Source: Thiotrichaceae bacterium UBA7359 (GTDB lineage: Bacteria; Pseudomonadota; Gammaproteobacteria; Eutrophobiales; Eutrophobiaceae). Taken from it: DNA of 25,922 nucleotides. The position numbers and the translations under genes are program-made. This document shows positions 15,532 to 22,607 of this stretch, piece after piece. A model generated the notes under the pieces. The model saw only the letters and a list, made by a program, of their open reading frames with translations. It searched no databases and was not told where the DNA came from. The stretch spans positions 1-25,922 of the forward strand of contig CAJJDJ010000096.1 of assembly GCA_905182825.1 (NCBI GenBank), written 5' to 3'. Every line of letters starts with the position of its first letter. Position 1 is the stretch's first letter.

Positions 15532-17241
15532 TTATCTGGAGACCAGTTTAGTAATAAATTGTGTGGCTGTTTTAAGGTTTATATTCTCATGTTCCGTATT
15601 AGTTCTTGATTTATATTCAATCTCGCCGGCATCAAGTCCTTTTTCACTGAATACAAAACGATGCGGTATCCCAATTAATTCCATATCAGCAAACATAACA
15701 CCGGGACGCTCACGCCGATCATCAAGTATAACCTCTATATTTGCAGTAAGTAATTCCTCATAGAAAGACATTACTGCTTCTCGCAATCGTTGCGACTTAT
15801 GCATATTGATCGGAATTAAAGCTAACTGAAAAGGTGCCATTGCCGTTGGCCAGATAATTCCCTTGTCATCATTGTTTTGCTCAATTGCCGATGCAATTAC
15901 ACGTGTAACGCCTAGACCATAACAGCCCATAGTCAATGTCACTGCCTTGCCTTGTTCATCAAGACAGCTCGCTTTCAAACTTTCGCTATACTTTGTTCCA
16001 AGTTGAAAGATATGTCCAACTTCAATGCCACGGGCAAACTTCAGTTTTCCAGAACCATCAATTGCCATGTCGCCTACACAGACATTACGTAAATCGACAG
16101 TAGTAGGTAGGGGTAAGTCACGTTCCCAGTTAACTCCGGTTAAATGCTTGTCTTCGATATTCGCACCACAGACAAAGTCACTCAGGTTTCCGGCGCTGTG
16201 ATCAACATAAATAGGTATTGATAATCCCTTTGGACCAATAGAACCTACTTCACAACCAAGGGAAAGTTTGATTTCTGAGTTATCAGCAAAAGTAAGAGGA
16301 CTCAAAATACCGGTTAACTTTTCTGCCTTAGTTGTATTTAATTCATGATCACCTCTTAATATCAGGGCAACCAAACCATTATCTTCAGATTTAACGATAA
16401 GTGTTTTCAAACATTGCCCAGGAGTGACTTTCAGAAATTTACAGATCTGCTCGATAGAATGTTGTGATGGTGTGTCAATAGTCTTTATAGATGTGCCGGC
16501 TTCAGAACGTGAGTGTGTTGGTAAGATTGCTTCGGCTTTTTCCAGATTGGCGGCATATTTACTATTTTCAGAAAATACTATTTGGTCTTCACCAGAATCA
16601 GCCAAAACATGAAACTCATGTGATTTGTTGCCGCCTATATTACCTGAATCTGCGATGACAGCTCTAAACTTCAGACCTAATCGGGTAAATATCTTTGAAT
16701 ATGTCGCGTGCATTTGTTCATAGGTTTCTTGCAATGACTCAGTAGTGAGATGGAAAGAATAAGCGTCTTTCATCAAGAATTCTCTAGCTCGCATAATGCC
16801 AAAACGTGGCCGTATTTCATCTCTAAATTTAGTTTGGATTTGATAAAGGTTAATAGGTAGTTGTTTATAACTTCGAATTTCACGACGTACTAGATCAGTG
16901 ATTATTTCTTCATGCGTAGGACCAAAGCAAAATTCCCGTTCATGACGATCATTTATACGTAACAATTCGGGGCCATATTGTTCCCAACGCCCAGATTCTT
17001 GCCATAATTCAGCAGGTTGAATAGCCGACATTTGTATTTCTTGTGCGCCGACTCGATTCATCTCATCTCGAACAATTGTCTCGACTTTTCGCAGAACACG
17101 TAATCCAAGAGGTAGCCATGTATAGATTCCCGCAGCTAATTGTCTAATCATACCGGCACGTAGCATCAATTGATGGCTAATAACCTCGGCATCAGCGGGA
17201 GCTTCGCGTAAGGTGGCGGTTAATAATTGTGATGTTTTCAT
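15532..17241 (-). CDS. proS: Prolyl-tRNA synthetase, bacterial type with editing domain
   Basis: Class II aminoacyl-tRNA synthetase that charges tRNA-Pro. Motif 2 appears as FRDEIRPRFGIMRAREF at residues 139-155 and motif 3 as GCYGLGVTR at 439-447. Between them, roughly residues 225-395, is the YbaK-like INS domain that hydrolyses mischarged Ala-tRNA-Pro; its conserved Lys is probably in CLKTLIVKS at 277-285. A C-terminal anticodon-binding domain starts around residue 470. Length is 569 aa (E. coli 572). It is convergent with yihY and divergent from ilvB. No defect is seen. Confidence 0.98.
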   Translation of the reverse strand: MKTSQLLTATLREAPADAEVISHQLMLRAGMIRQLAAGIYTWLPLGLRVLRKVETIVRDEMNRVGAQEIQMSAIQPAELWQESGRWEQYGPELLRINDRHEREFCFGPTHEEIITDLVRREIRSYKQLPINLYQIQTKFRDEIRPRFGIMRAREFLMKDAYSFHLTTESLQETYEQMHATYSKIFTRLGLKFRAVIADSGNIGGNKSHEFHVLADSGEDQIVFSENSKYAANLEKAEAILPTHSRSEAGTSIKTIDTPSQHSIEQICKFLKVTPGQCLKTLIVKSEDNGLVALILRGDHELNTTKAEKLTGILSPLTFADNSEIKLSLGCEVGSIGPKGLSIPIYVDHSAGNLSDFVCGANIEDKHLTGVNWERDLPLPTTVDLRNVCVGDMAIDGSGKLKFARGIEVGHIFQLGTKYSESLKASCLDEQGKAVTLTMGCYGLGVTRVIASAIEQNNDDKGIIWPTAMAPFQLALIPINMHKSQRLREAVMSFYEELLTANIEVILDDRRERPGVMFADMELIGIPHRFVFSEKGLDAGEIEYKSRTNTEHENINLKTATQFITKLVSR

Positions 17242-17524
17242 AAGCGGGTATATACTTTAAATAATAATAATTCTAAGATTCTGTTTAATTCTAAATATAT
17301 TTTGTTTATCTAATATATTTTATCAGGTAAAGGACTATAAACGGAATTAATCCGCAGGGTAAGTGTCTAGGAATAGATTCAAACTTTAGAGATGCTTTTA
17401 GGATGATTTGGTTTGTTTTTGTTTATTATCCTCAATACGACAGACATAACTTGACCTGAACTCGGAATCTCAGTAACTTCCGGCTGTTTGGGTATAATAA
17501 AAAATATAGGTAATTGATAGGCTA
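17242..17524 (+). promoter_or_regulatory. Divergent proS/ilvB control region
   Basis: This 283-nt gene-free region holds the promoters of proS (left) and ilvB (right). A perfect -10 hexamer TATAAT lies at 17493-17498 with no good -35 at 16-18 nt. TTGACC at 17451-17456 is -35-like but has only a weak partner. A small hairpin CGGAA / TTCCG (17463-17467 / 17478-17482) lies just upstream. I looked for a branched-chain leader peptide and found none: the longest candidate, 18 codons from 17403, has no Leu/Ile/Val run. Confidence 0.4.
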
Positions 17525-19258
17525 GTGGCTAAAAAGAAAGAAATACTCCGTGGCGCAGAAATATTCTGTCGCGCGTTGAAAGATGAAGGTATCAAACATT
17601 TGTTTGGTTATCCGGGTGGTGCTGTACTACATATTTACGATGCGCTCTATAAACAAGACGCTATAGAACACATTTTGGTGCGCCATGAACAGGGTGCAAC
17701 GCATGCCGCTGATGGTTATGCTCGTGCAACTGGGAGGCCCGGTGTGGTACTGGTGACATCAGGGCCGGGTGCGACTAATGCTGTTACCGGTATTGCTACT
17801 GCTTATCTAGACTCAATACCGTTGGTCGTTTTTACTGGGCAGGTCGCAACTCATATGATTGGTAATGATGCTTTTCAAGAAGTAGATTCTATGGGTATTA
17901 CACGTCCCTGTGTAAAACATAACTTTCTGGTTAAGGATGTTAAGGATCTGGCAGCGATCATAAAAAAAGCTTTTTATGTAGCTACTAGTGGTCGTCCTGG
18001 ACCGGTTGTTGTCGATCTTCCTAAAGATATTACGGCAGATTCGTGTGAGTATGAGTATCCACAAGAAGTTGAATTGCGCTCCTATCGTCCTGTTGTCAAA
18101 GGACATCCAGGACAGATTAAAAAGGCAGCAAAATTACTGTTGTCTGCTAAGAAGCCAATGATTTACTCAGGTGGAGGTGTTGTACTTAGTGAGGCCAGCA
18201 ATGAACTAACAGAGTTCTCACGACTATTAGGTTATCCCGTCACGAACACTTTGATGGGTTTAGGTGCGTTTCCAGCTACGGATAAGCAATTTGTTGGTAT
18301 GCTTGGCATGCACGGTACTTATGAAGCCAATATGGGTATGCATCACTGCGATCTTCTCATCGCAATAGGCGCCAGGTTTGATGACCGGGTAACAGGTGAT
18401 TTAGAAAAGTTTTGTCCATACGCAAAGATAATTCAGATAGATATAGATCCATCGTCCATTGCCAAAAATGTTCCAGTTGATGTTCCTATTGTAGGTGATG
18501 TTAGGCATGTGCTTTCGGATTTAATCAGCGTTCTTAAAAACGAAAAAGAAAATCCCAACATAAAAGCTCTCGAAGATTGGTGGAAACAGATAAATGATTG
18601 GAAAGATCTTGATTGTTTGAAGTTTGATCGAACAACAGATGTCATAAAGCCTCAGTATGTTGTTGAAAAGCTCTGGGAACTGACTAAAGGCGATGCTTAT
18701 GTTACTTCCGATGTTGGACAGCATCAGATGTGGGCGGCACAATTTTACCCGTTTGATAAACCACGACGCTGGATAAACTCCGGCGGTCTGGGCACCATGG
18801 GGTTTGGTTTGCCTGCGGCTATGGGTGTTAAATTAGCATTCCCGGATGAGACCGTTGCATGTATTTCAGGTGAAGCAAGCTTAGTAATGTGTATCCAGGA
18901 ACTATCAACCTGTTTGCAATACAGCACACCTATTAAAATCTTAAGTTTAAATAATCGTTACATGGGTATGGTTAGACAATGGCAAGAGTTCTTTTATTCG
19001 AGTCGTTATTCGCATTCCTATATGGAAGCCTTACCAGACTTTGTCAAAATGGCTGAGAGTTATGGACATGTTGGCATGCGTATTGAAAAAAGCAGCGACG
19101 TTGAAGGTGCAATCAAAGAAGCACTGGAACTGAAGGATCGTACCGTTTTGATGGATTTTGTAACTGATCAAACAGAAAATGTCTATCCTATGATTGCAGC
19201 TGGGAAGGGCCATCATGAAATGCATTTATCAACAGACACAAATAGAGAGCTGGCGTAA
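17525..19258 (+). CDS. ilvB: Acetolactate synthase large (catalytic) subunit
   Basis: ThDP-dependent enzyme that makes acetolactate or acetohydroxybutyrate, the first common step of Val/Leu/Ile synthesis. The catalytic Glu55 is in VRHEQGATHAADGYAR. The FAD/central domain follows. The ThDP/Mg motif is GEAS at 449-452, with Asn-Asn at 476-477. Length is 577 aa. The GTG start is used because an in-frame stop lies at 17507-17509 and no ATG is between. Two bases separate it from ilvH, its regulatory partner. Glu in place of the textbook Asp of GDGS is, as I recall, common in proteobacterial enzymes. The symbol could equally be ilvI or ilvG; ilvB is a convention. Confidence 0.95.
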   Translation: MAKKKEILRGAEIFCRALKDEGIKHLFGYPGGAVLHIYDALYKQDAIEHILVRHEQGATHAADGYARATGRPGVVLVTSGPGATNAVTGIATAYLDSIPLVVFTGQVATHMIGNDAFQEVDSMGITRPCVKHNFLVKDVKDLAAIIKKAFYVATSGRPGPVVVDLPKDITADSCEYEYPQEVELRSYRPVVKGHPGQIKKAAKLLLSAKKPMIYSGGGVVLSEASNELTEFSRLLGYPVTNTLMGLGAFPATDKQFVGMLGMHGTYEANMGMHHCDLLIAIGARFDDRVTGDLEKFCPYAKIIQIDIDPSSIAKNVPVDVPIVGDVRHVLSDLISVLKNEKENPNIKALEDWWKQINDWKDLDCLKFDRTTDVIKPQYVVEKLWELTKGDAYVTSDVGQHQMWAAQFYPFDKPRRWINSGGLGTMGFGLPAAMGVKLAFPDETVACISGEASLVMCIQELSTCLQYSTPIKILSLNNRYMGMVRQWQEFFYSSRYSHSYMEALPDFVKMAESYGHVGMRIEKSSDVEGAIKEALELKDRTVLMDFVTDQTENVYPMIAAGKGHHEMHLSTDTNRELA

Positions 19259-19260
19259 GT

Positions 19261-19752
19261 ATGCGCCATATACTTTCTTTACTGATGGAAAATGAGGCTG
19301 GTGCGTTATCAAGAGTTTCCGGTTTGTTTTCAGCTCGAGCATTTAATATAGAATCTTTGATTGTTGCACCGACAGAGGATCCAACTGTGTCTCGTATGAC
19401 TGTAGTAACTTCTGGGTCAGATGCAATTATCGAACAAATAACAAAACAGCTTAATAAGCTAGTTGATGTTATTAAAGTGGTAGATCTCAATGAATTTCGC
19501 CACATTGAACGTGAATTAATGTTGATTAAACTGATTACAAAAAATGAATATCGTGATGAAGCAAAGCGCATGGTTGACATTTTTCGTGGTCGAATAATTG
19601 ATGCTACAGAGAATACCTATACTATTGAAATGACAGGCACAGGTGAAAAAATTGATGCCTTTATAGAAGCATTGGACAACAGTATGATCCTTGAAGTTGT
19701 TCGTTCAGGTGTTTCAGGACTATCACGTGGCGATAAAGCCATCCAATCTTAA
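19261..19752 (+). CDS. ilvH: Acetolactate synthase small (regulatory) subunit
   Basis: ACT-domain partner that activates the large subunit and confers valine feedback inhibition. The N-terminal ACT domain runs HILSLLMENEAGALSRVSGL. Residues Asn11, Gly14, Ser17 and Asn29 coincide with positions whose mutation abolishes valine sensitivity in E. coli IlvH, so the enzyme is predicted to be valine-inhibited. The C-terminal half contains RELMLIKLITK and GRIIDATENTYTIEMTG. Length of 163 aa equals E. coli IlvH. It lies 2 nt after ilvB and 26 nt before ilvC. Confidence 0.96.
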   Translation: MRHILSLLMENEAGALSRVSGLFSARAFNIESLIVAPTEDPTVSRMTVVTSGSDAIIEQITKQLNKLVDVIKVVDLNEFRHIERELMLIKLITKNEYRDEAKRMVDIFRGRIIDATENTYTIEMTGTGEKIDAFIEALDNSMILEVVRSGVSGLSRGDKAIQS

Positions 19753-19778
19753 CAATACTATTTTACGAGAGTACGTTT

Positions 19779-20795
19779 ATGAATATTTATTATGATAAAG
19801 ACGCTGAGCTATCTTTAATTCAGGGGAAACAAGTTGCCATTATTGGTTATGGTTCTCAAGGGCATGCACATGCAAACAACCTAAAGGATTCTGGTGCTAG
19901 TGTTTGTGTTGGGCTACGAGCAGGTTCACCATCTAAAGTTAAAGCTAAAGCAGCCGGCTTAGATGTGAAGTCAGTTGCAGATGCAGTTGCCAGTTCTGAT
20001 GTCGTGATGATACTTGCTCCCGACGAGCATCAAGCAGAACTCTATAGCCATGAGATCGAACCTAATATTAAAAAAGGCGCAGCGTTGGCATTTGCGCATG
20101 GTTTTAATATTCATTTTCAACAGATTATTCCTCGCCGTGATCTCGATGTGATTATGATTGCTCCAAAGGGCCCTGGGCACTTAGTTCGTGCTACCTACGT
20201 AGGTGGTGGCGGAGTTCCTTCATTAATTGCAATATTTCAGGATGCTTCGGGACAGGCAAAAGAACTTTCCCTGTCCTACGCGTCAGCGAATGGAGGTGGT
20301 CGAGCTGGTATTATTGAAACTTCATTCAAGGAAGAAACAGAAACCGATTTATTTGGAGAGCAAGCGGTTCTTTGTGGTGGTATCACTGCCTTAATTCAGG
20401 CAGGTTTTGAAACCTTGGTTGAAGCAGGATATGCCCCGGAAATGGCTTACTTTGAATGTTTACATGAAACAAAATTGATAGTTGATCTTATCTATGAAGG
20501 TGGCATCGCCAATATGCGTTATTCGATTTCAAATACAGCTGAATATGGTGACTTCACTCGTGGACCACGTATCATTACGGAAGAAACTAAACGTGAAATG
20601 AAAAAGATTCTCACCGAGATTCAGCATGGAGAATTTGCCAAAGAATTTATTTTAGAAAATCAGAGCGGTGCTGCAAGTTTAAAAGCCAAACGTAGAATAA
20701 GTCGTGAACACGGTATTGAAATCGTTGGTGAAAAGCTACGCTCAATGATGCCCTGGATTAAAGCAAATAAATTAGTTGATCATGACAAAAACTAA
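19779..20795 (+). CDS. ilvC: Ketol-acid reductoisomerase, class I (NADP+)
   Basis: Second common step of branched-chain synthesis: isomerisation and NADPH reduction of acetolactate. The Rossmann loop GYGSQGHAHANNL begins at residue 23. The specificity loop GLRAGSPS (Arg47, Ser50, Ser52) fits NADPH. The knotted domain has APKGPGHLVR, the metal-ligand segment ETDLFGEQAVLCGG, and FECLHETKLIVDLIYEGG. Length of 338 aa is the short class I form (E. coli has the ~490-aa class II). An imperfectly stable 8-bp inverted repeat (20790-20797 / 20812-20819) spans the stop codon without a U-run, so transcription may continue into the psd-like gene. Confidence 0.98.
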   Translation: MNIYYDKDAELSLIQGKQVAIIGYGSQGHAHANNLKDSGASVCVGLRAGSPSKVKAKAAGLDVKSVADAVASSDVVMILAPDEHQAELYSHEIEPNIKKGAALAFAHGFNIHFQQIIPRRDLDVIMIAPKGPGHLVRATYVGGGGVPSLIAIFQDASGQAKELSLSYASANGGGRAGIIETSFKEETETDLFGEQAVLCGGITALIQAGFETLVEAGYAPEMAYFECLHETKLIVDLIYEGGIANMRYSISNTAEYGDFTRGPRIITEETKREMKKILTEIQHGEFAKEFILENQSGAASLKAKRRISREHGIEIVGEKLRSMMPWIKANKLVDHDKN

Positions 20796-20861
20796 TTTAT
20801 TTGTAGTCGAGAATTAGTTAACTATTTGGAAATGACGCGATTCATTACTTTATGAGCCGCT

Positions 20862-21521
20862 ATGCCCAGTAATCGTTATCCATTAATCGCGCGTGAAGCC
20901 TGGACAATATTATCTATATTACTTGTGCTTACAGTTCTTGCGCAATTTTTGGTTGGTTCAGTTACATTCTTTATTTTACTTACAATATTATCTGTGGCGA
21001 TTTATTTATTTCGTGATCCAAATCGTGTTATTCCTTCACAACCATTAGCAATCGTTAGTCCGGTACATGGAATTATTACATTAATTGAAGAAGCTGAAGA
21101 AATTCGGTTGCATAACCAAACTCTTCGCGTACAAATAACGATGCGTGCTCACGATATTTATTCTTTTCGCAGCCCGATTGAAGGGAAGGTCATAGACCAA
21201 TGGTCCTCATTACCCGATAAAAACGAATCAAGACGACATTTTGACTTCCATCTTAAATCTGATGAAGGTGATAGTGTTGTTACTGCTATTAGATTAAAAG
21301 ACATTGTACGTCGTTTTCATATGTATCTGCACTCTGGTGAACGTACAGGCCAAGGACAACGCTGCGGTTATTTTTATATTGGCTGTGTTGTTGACGTCTT
21401 TATTCCGCTTGAATCAAAACTACAAGTGGAAGTGGGTCAATATGTTCAATCTGGTAGCACTATTCTTGCTCAAATCATTCATTCTGAAGTTGCGAGTGCT
21501 ATTCAAAGTGATGATTTCTAA
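20862..21521 (+). CDS. Phosphatidylserine decarboxylase-like membrane protein lacking the pyruvoyl serine
   Basis: Clear homologue of the short-form (about 215 aa) Psd: opening YPLIAREAW, two membrane segments at about 15-50, FRDPNRVIPSQ at 50-60, and a C-terminal GQRCGYFYIGCVVDVFIP block. Catalytically important positions differ. The autocleavage Ser of the usual FGSRVDVYLP block is Cys175 (codon TGT at 21384-21386). The Asp of the usual PADG is His69 (SPVHG). The His of the usual NVHSQRSP block is Tyr100 (DIYSFRSP). Normal Psd cuts itself before that Ser to create a pyruvoyl group. This protein therefore probably cannot make phosphatidylethanolamine in the standard way. The frame is intact at 219 aa and it stands before pssA. 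An ordinary psd elsewhere is expected but not visible. Confidence 0.85.
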   Translation: MPSNRYPLIAREAWTILSILLVLTVLAQFLVGSVTFFILLTILSVAIYLFRDPNRVIPSQPLAIVSPVHGIITLIEEAEEIRLHNQTLRVQITMRAHDIYSFRSPIEGKVIDQWSSLPDKNESRRHFDFHLKSDEGDSVVTAIRLKDIVRRFHMYLHSGERTGQGQRCGYFYIGCVVDVFIPLESKLQVEVGQYVQSGSTILAQIIHSEVASAIQSDDF

Positions 21522-21527
21522 ATATGC

Positions 21528-21581
21528 TGAAGTGTAATTCAACCCTTTCTTTCAGTAAGTACGTTTCGCAGGTACACTTCA
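21528..21581 (+). repeat. Inverted repeat between psd-like gene and pssA
   Basis: TGAAGTGTA (21528-21536) pairs perfectly with TACACTTCA (21573-21581) around a 36-nt spacer that itself holds a small GTAC/GTAC stem. It begins 7 nt after the psd-like stop and ends 38 nt before the pssA start. There is no U-run, so it is not a standard terminator. A processing or regulatory hairpin is possible. Confidence 0.35.
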
Positions 21582-21619
21582 CAATACTGTAACAATATCA
21601 CAAATGAGATTAGAGCATC

Positions 21620-22363
21620 TTGACGAATCATAAACGTGGAATTTATTTATTACCCAACTTGTTTACAACAGGGGCACTTTTTGCCGGATTTTATTCTATT
21701 GTCGCTGCCATAAATGAACAATTCGAACCAGCGGCAATTGCGATCTTTGTTGCCATGGTGTTGGATGGTTTAGATGGCCGTATTGCCCGCTTAACCAATA
21801 CTACTAGTGAGTTTGGAATGGAATATGATAGCTTATCGGACATGGTTTCATTTGGTTTAGCACCGGCCTTGATAATGTATCAATGGGCTTTATCAGATAT
21901 CGGTAAATTGGGTTGGTTGGCCTCCTTTATTTATACAGCATCAGCAGCATTACGACTTGCTCGTTTTAATACGCAAGCCTCAAGTATAGATAAAAGATTT
22001 TTTCAAGGATTACCCAGTCCAGCTGCGGCGGCTGTTTTGGCAGGAATGATCTGGTTTGGCTCTGATTTTGGTTTAAATGACGGGTCGGCTGTTATTTTAT
22101 TTTGTCTGCCCATTACAATTCTCGCTGGTATTCTCATGGTCAGTAATATTCGCTACCATAGTTTTAAAAAATTGGATCTTAAAGGTAAAGTTCCTTTTAT
22201 GGCTGTGTTGATTATCGTGGCAATTTTCGTGCTTGTTGCAGTAGAACCTTCACTAGTTCTTTGTACCATAACCATACTTTATGCATTATCAGGTCCTATT
22301 TTAACGCTGTTTGTATTACGAAAACATCGTGAGTCGAGAAAAATAAATGAAGAAAATCCTTAA
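21620..22363 (+). CDS. pssA: CDP-diacylglycerol-serine O-phosphatidyltransferase, PssA type II
   Basis: Integral membrane CDP-alcohol phosphatidyltransferase that makes phosphatidylserine from CDP-diacylglycerol and L-serine. The full family signature D-G-x2-A-R-x8-G-x3-D-x3-D is present from Asp52 to Asp74 (DGRIAR ... GMEYDSLSD). The N-terminus KRGIYLLPNLFTTGALFAGF and RLARFNTQ are specific to the PssA subgroup. Length is 247 aa with about eight hydrophobic segments. The start is TTG: an in-frame stop at 21611-21613 leaves no earlier start, and AGAG lies about 4 nt upstream. Its product would be the substrate of a phosphatidylserine decarboxylase, which makes the degenerate neighbour notable. 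Confidence 0.93.
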   Translation: MTNHKRGIYLLPNLFTTGALFAGFYSIVAAINEQFEPAAIAIFVAMVLDGLDGRIARLTNTTSEFGMEYDSLSDMVSFGLAPALIMYQWALSDIGKLGWLASFIYTASAALRLARFNTQASSIDKRFFQGLPSPAAAAVLAGMIWFGSDFGLNDGSAVILFCLPITILAGILMVSNIRYHSFKKLDLKGKVPFMAVLIIVAIFVLVAVEPSLVLCTITILYALSGPILTLFVLRKHRESRKINEENP

Positions 22364-22377
22364 ATTTACGGTCAATA

Positions 22378-22485
22378 ATGCCATATATCATTGATTTTAT
22401 TATTTTTTTCAAAAAAAATGATATAGACAAAAACTGCGCAAACGTACGGCCTTTACTACCACGCTGGTTACTTCTCCTGCCCTGA
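22378..22485 (+). CDS. leuL: Putative leu operon leader peptide (35 aa)
   Basis: An ATG 15 nt after pssA opens 35 codons ending in LLPRWLLLLP. The last segment uses TTA CTA, then TTA CTT CTC CTG immediately before CCC TGA. Six Leu codons among the final ten, four consecutive, just upstream of leuA is the hallmark of a ribosome-stalling leader such as E. coli leuL. Weak points are the absence of an obvious Shine-Dalgarno and a leader longer than usual (E. coli 28 aa). The symbol is assigned by analogy. Confidence 0.5.
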   Translation: MPYIIDFIIFFKKNDIDKNCANVRPLLPRWLLLLP

Positions 22486-22597
22486 TGGGCACATTCACTA
22501 TTTTTTAAAATCAGTTGTTGTATTGCGTTTATAAAAGCGCAGGTTTCCTAATTGAATTGCACCGTCTATCAACTTAGACTGGGCATAAGTTTTGGAG
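22434..22597 (+). promoter_or_regulatory. Candidate leuA attenuator region
   Basis: Competing stems are visible between the leader peptide and leuA. TGCCC (22478-22482) can pair with GGGCA (22487-22491) across the leader stop codon, or with the second GGGCA (22581-22585). CTGCGC (22434-22439) can pair with GCGCAG (22537-22542). A final hairpin TGC-A-CC-GTCTA / TAGAC-T-GG-GCA (22558-22568 / 22575-22585) is followed by TAAGTTTT. The leuA ribosome binding site GGAG is at 22594-22597. The pairings were found by eye and no energies were calculated; the final hairpin is a poor terminator because its U-run is short and interrupted. Confidence 0.4.
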
Positions 22598-22607
22598 TTA
22601 AAGACTC

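Noticed and set aside
17403..17459. 18-codon ORF upstream of ilvB as an ilv leader peptide
   Set aside because: It has only scattered Val/Ile/Leu codons, no run of regulatory codons, and no terminator-type hairpin follows it.
19188..19580. 130-codon open frame antisense to ilvH
   Set aside because: It lies wholly opposite well-conserved ilvB/ilvH codons and has no recognisable domain; it is a by-product of the coding strand's composition.
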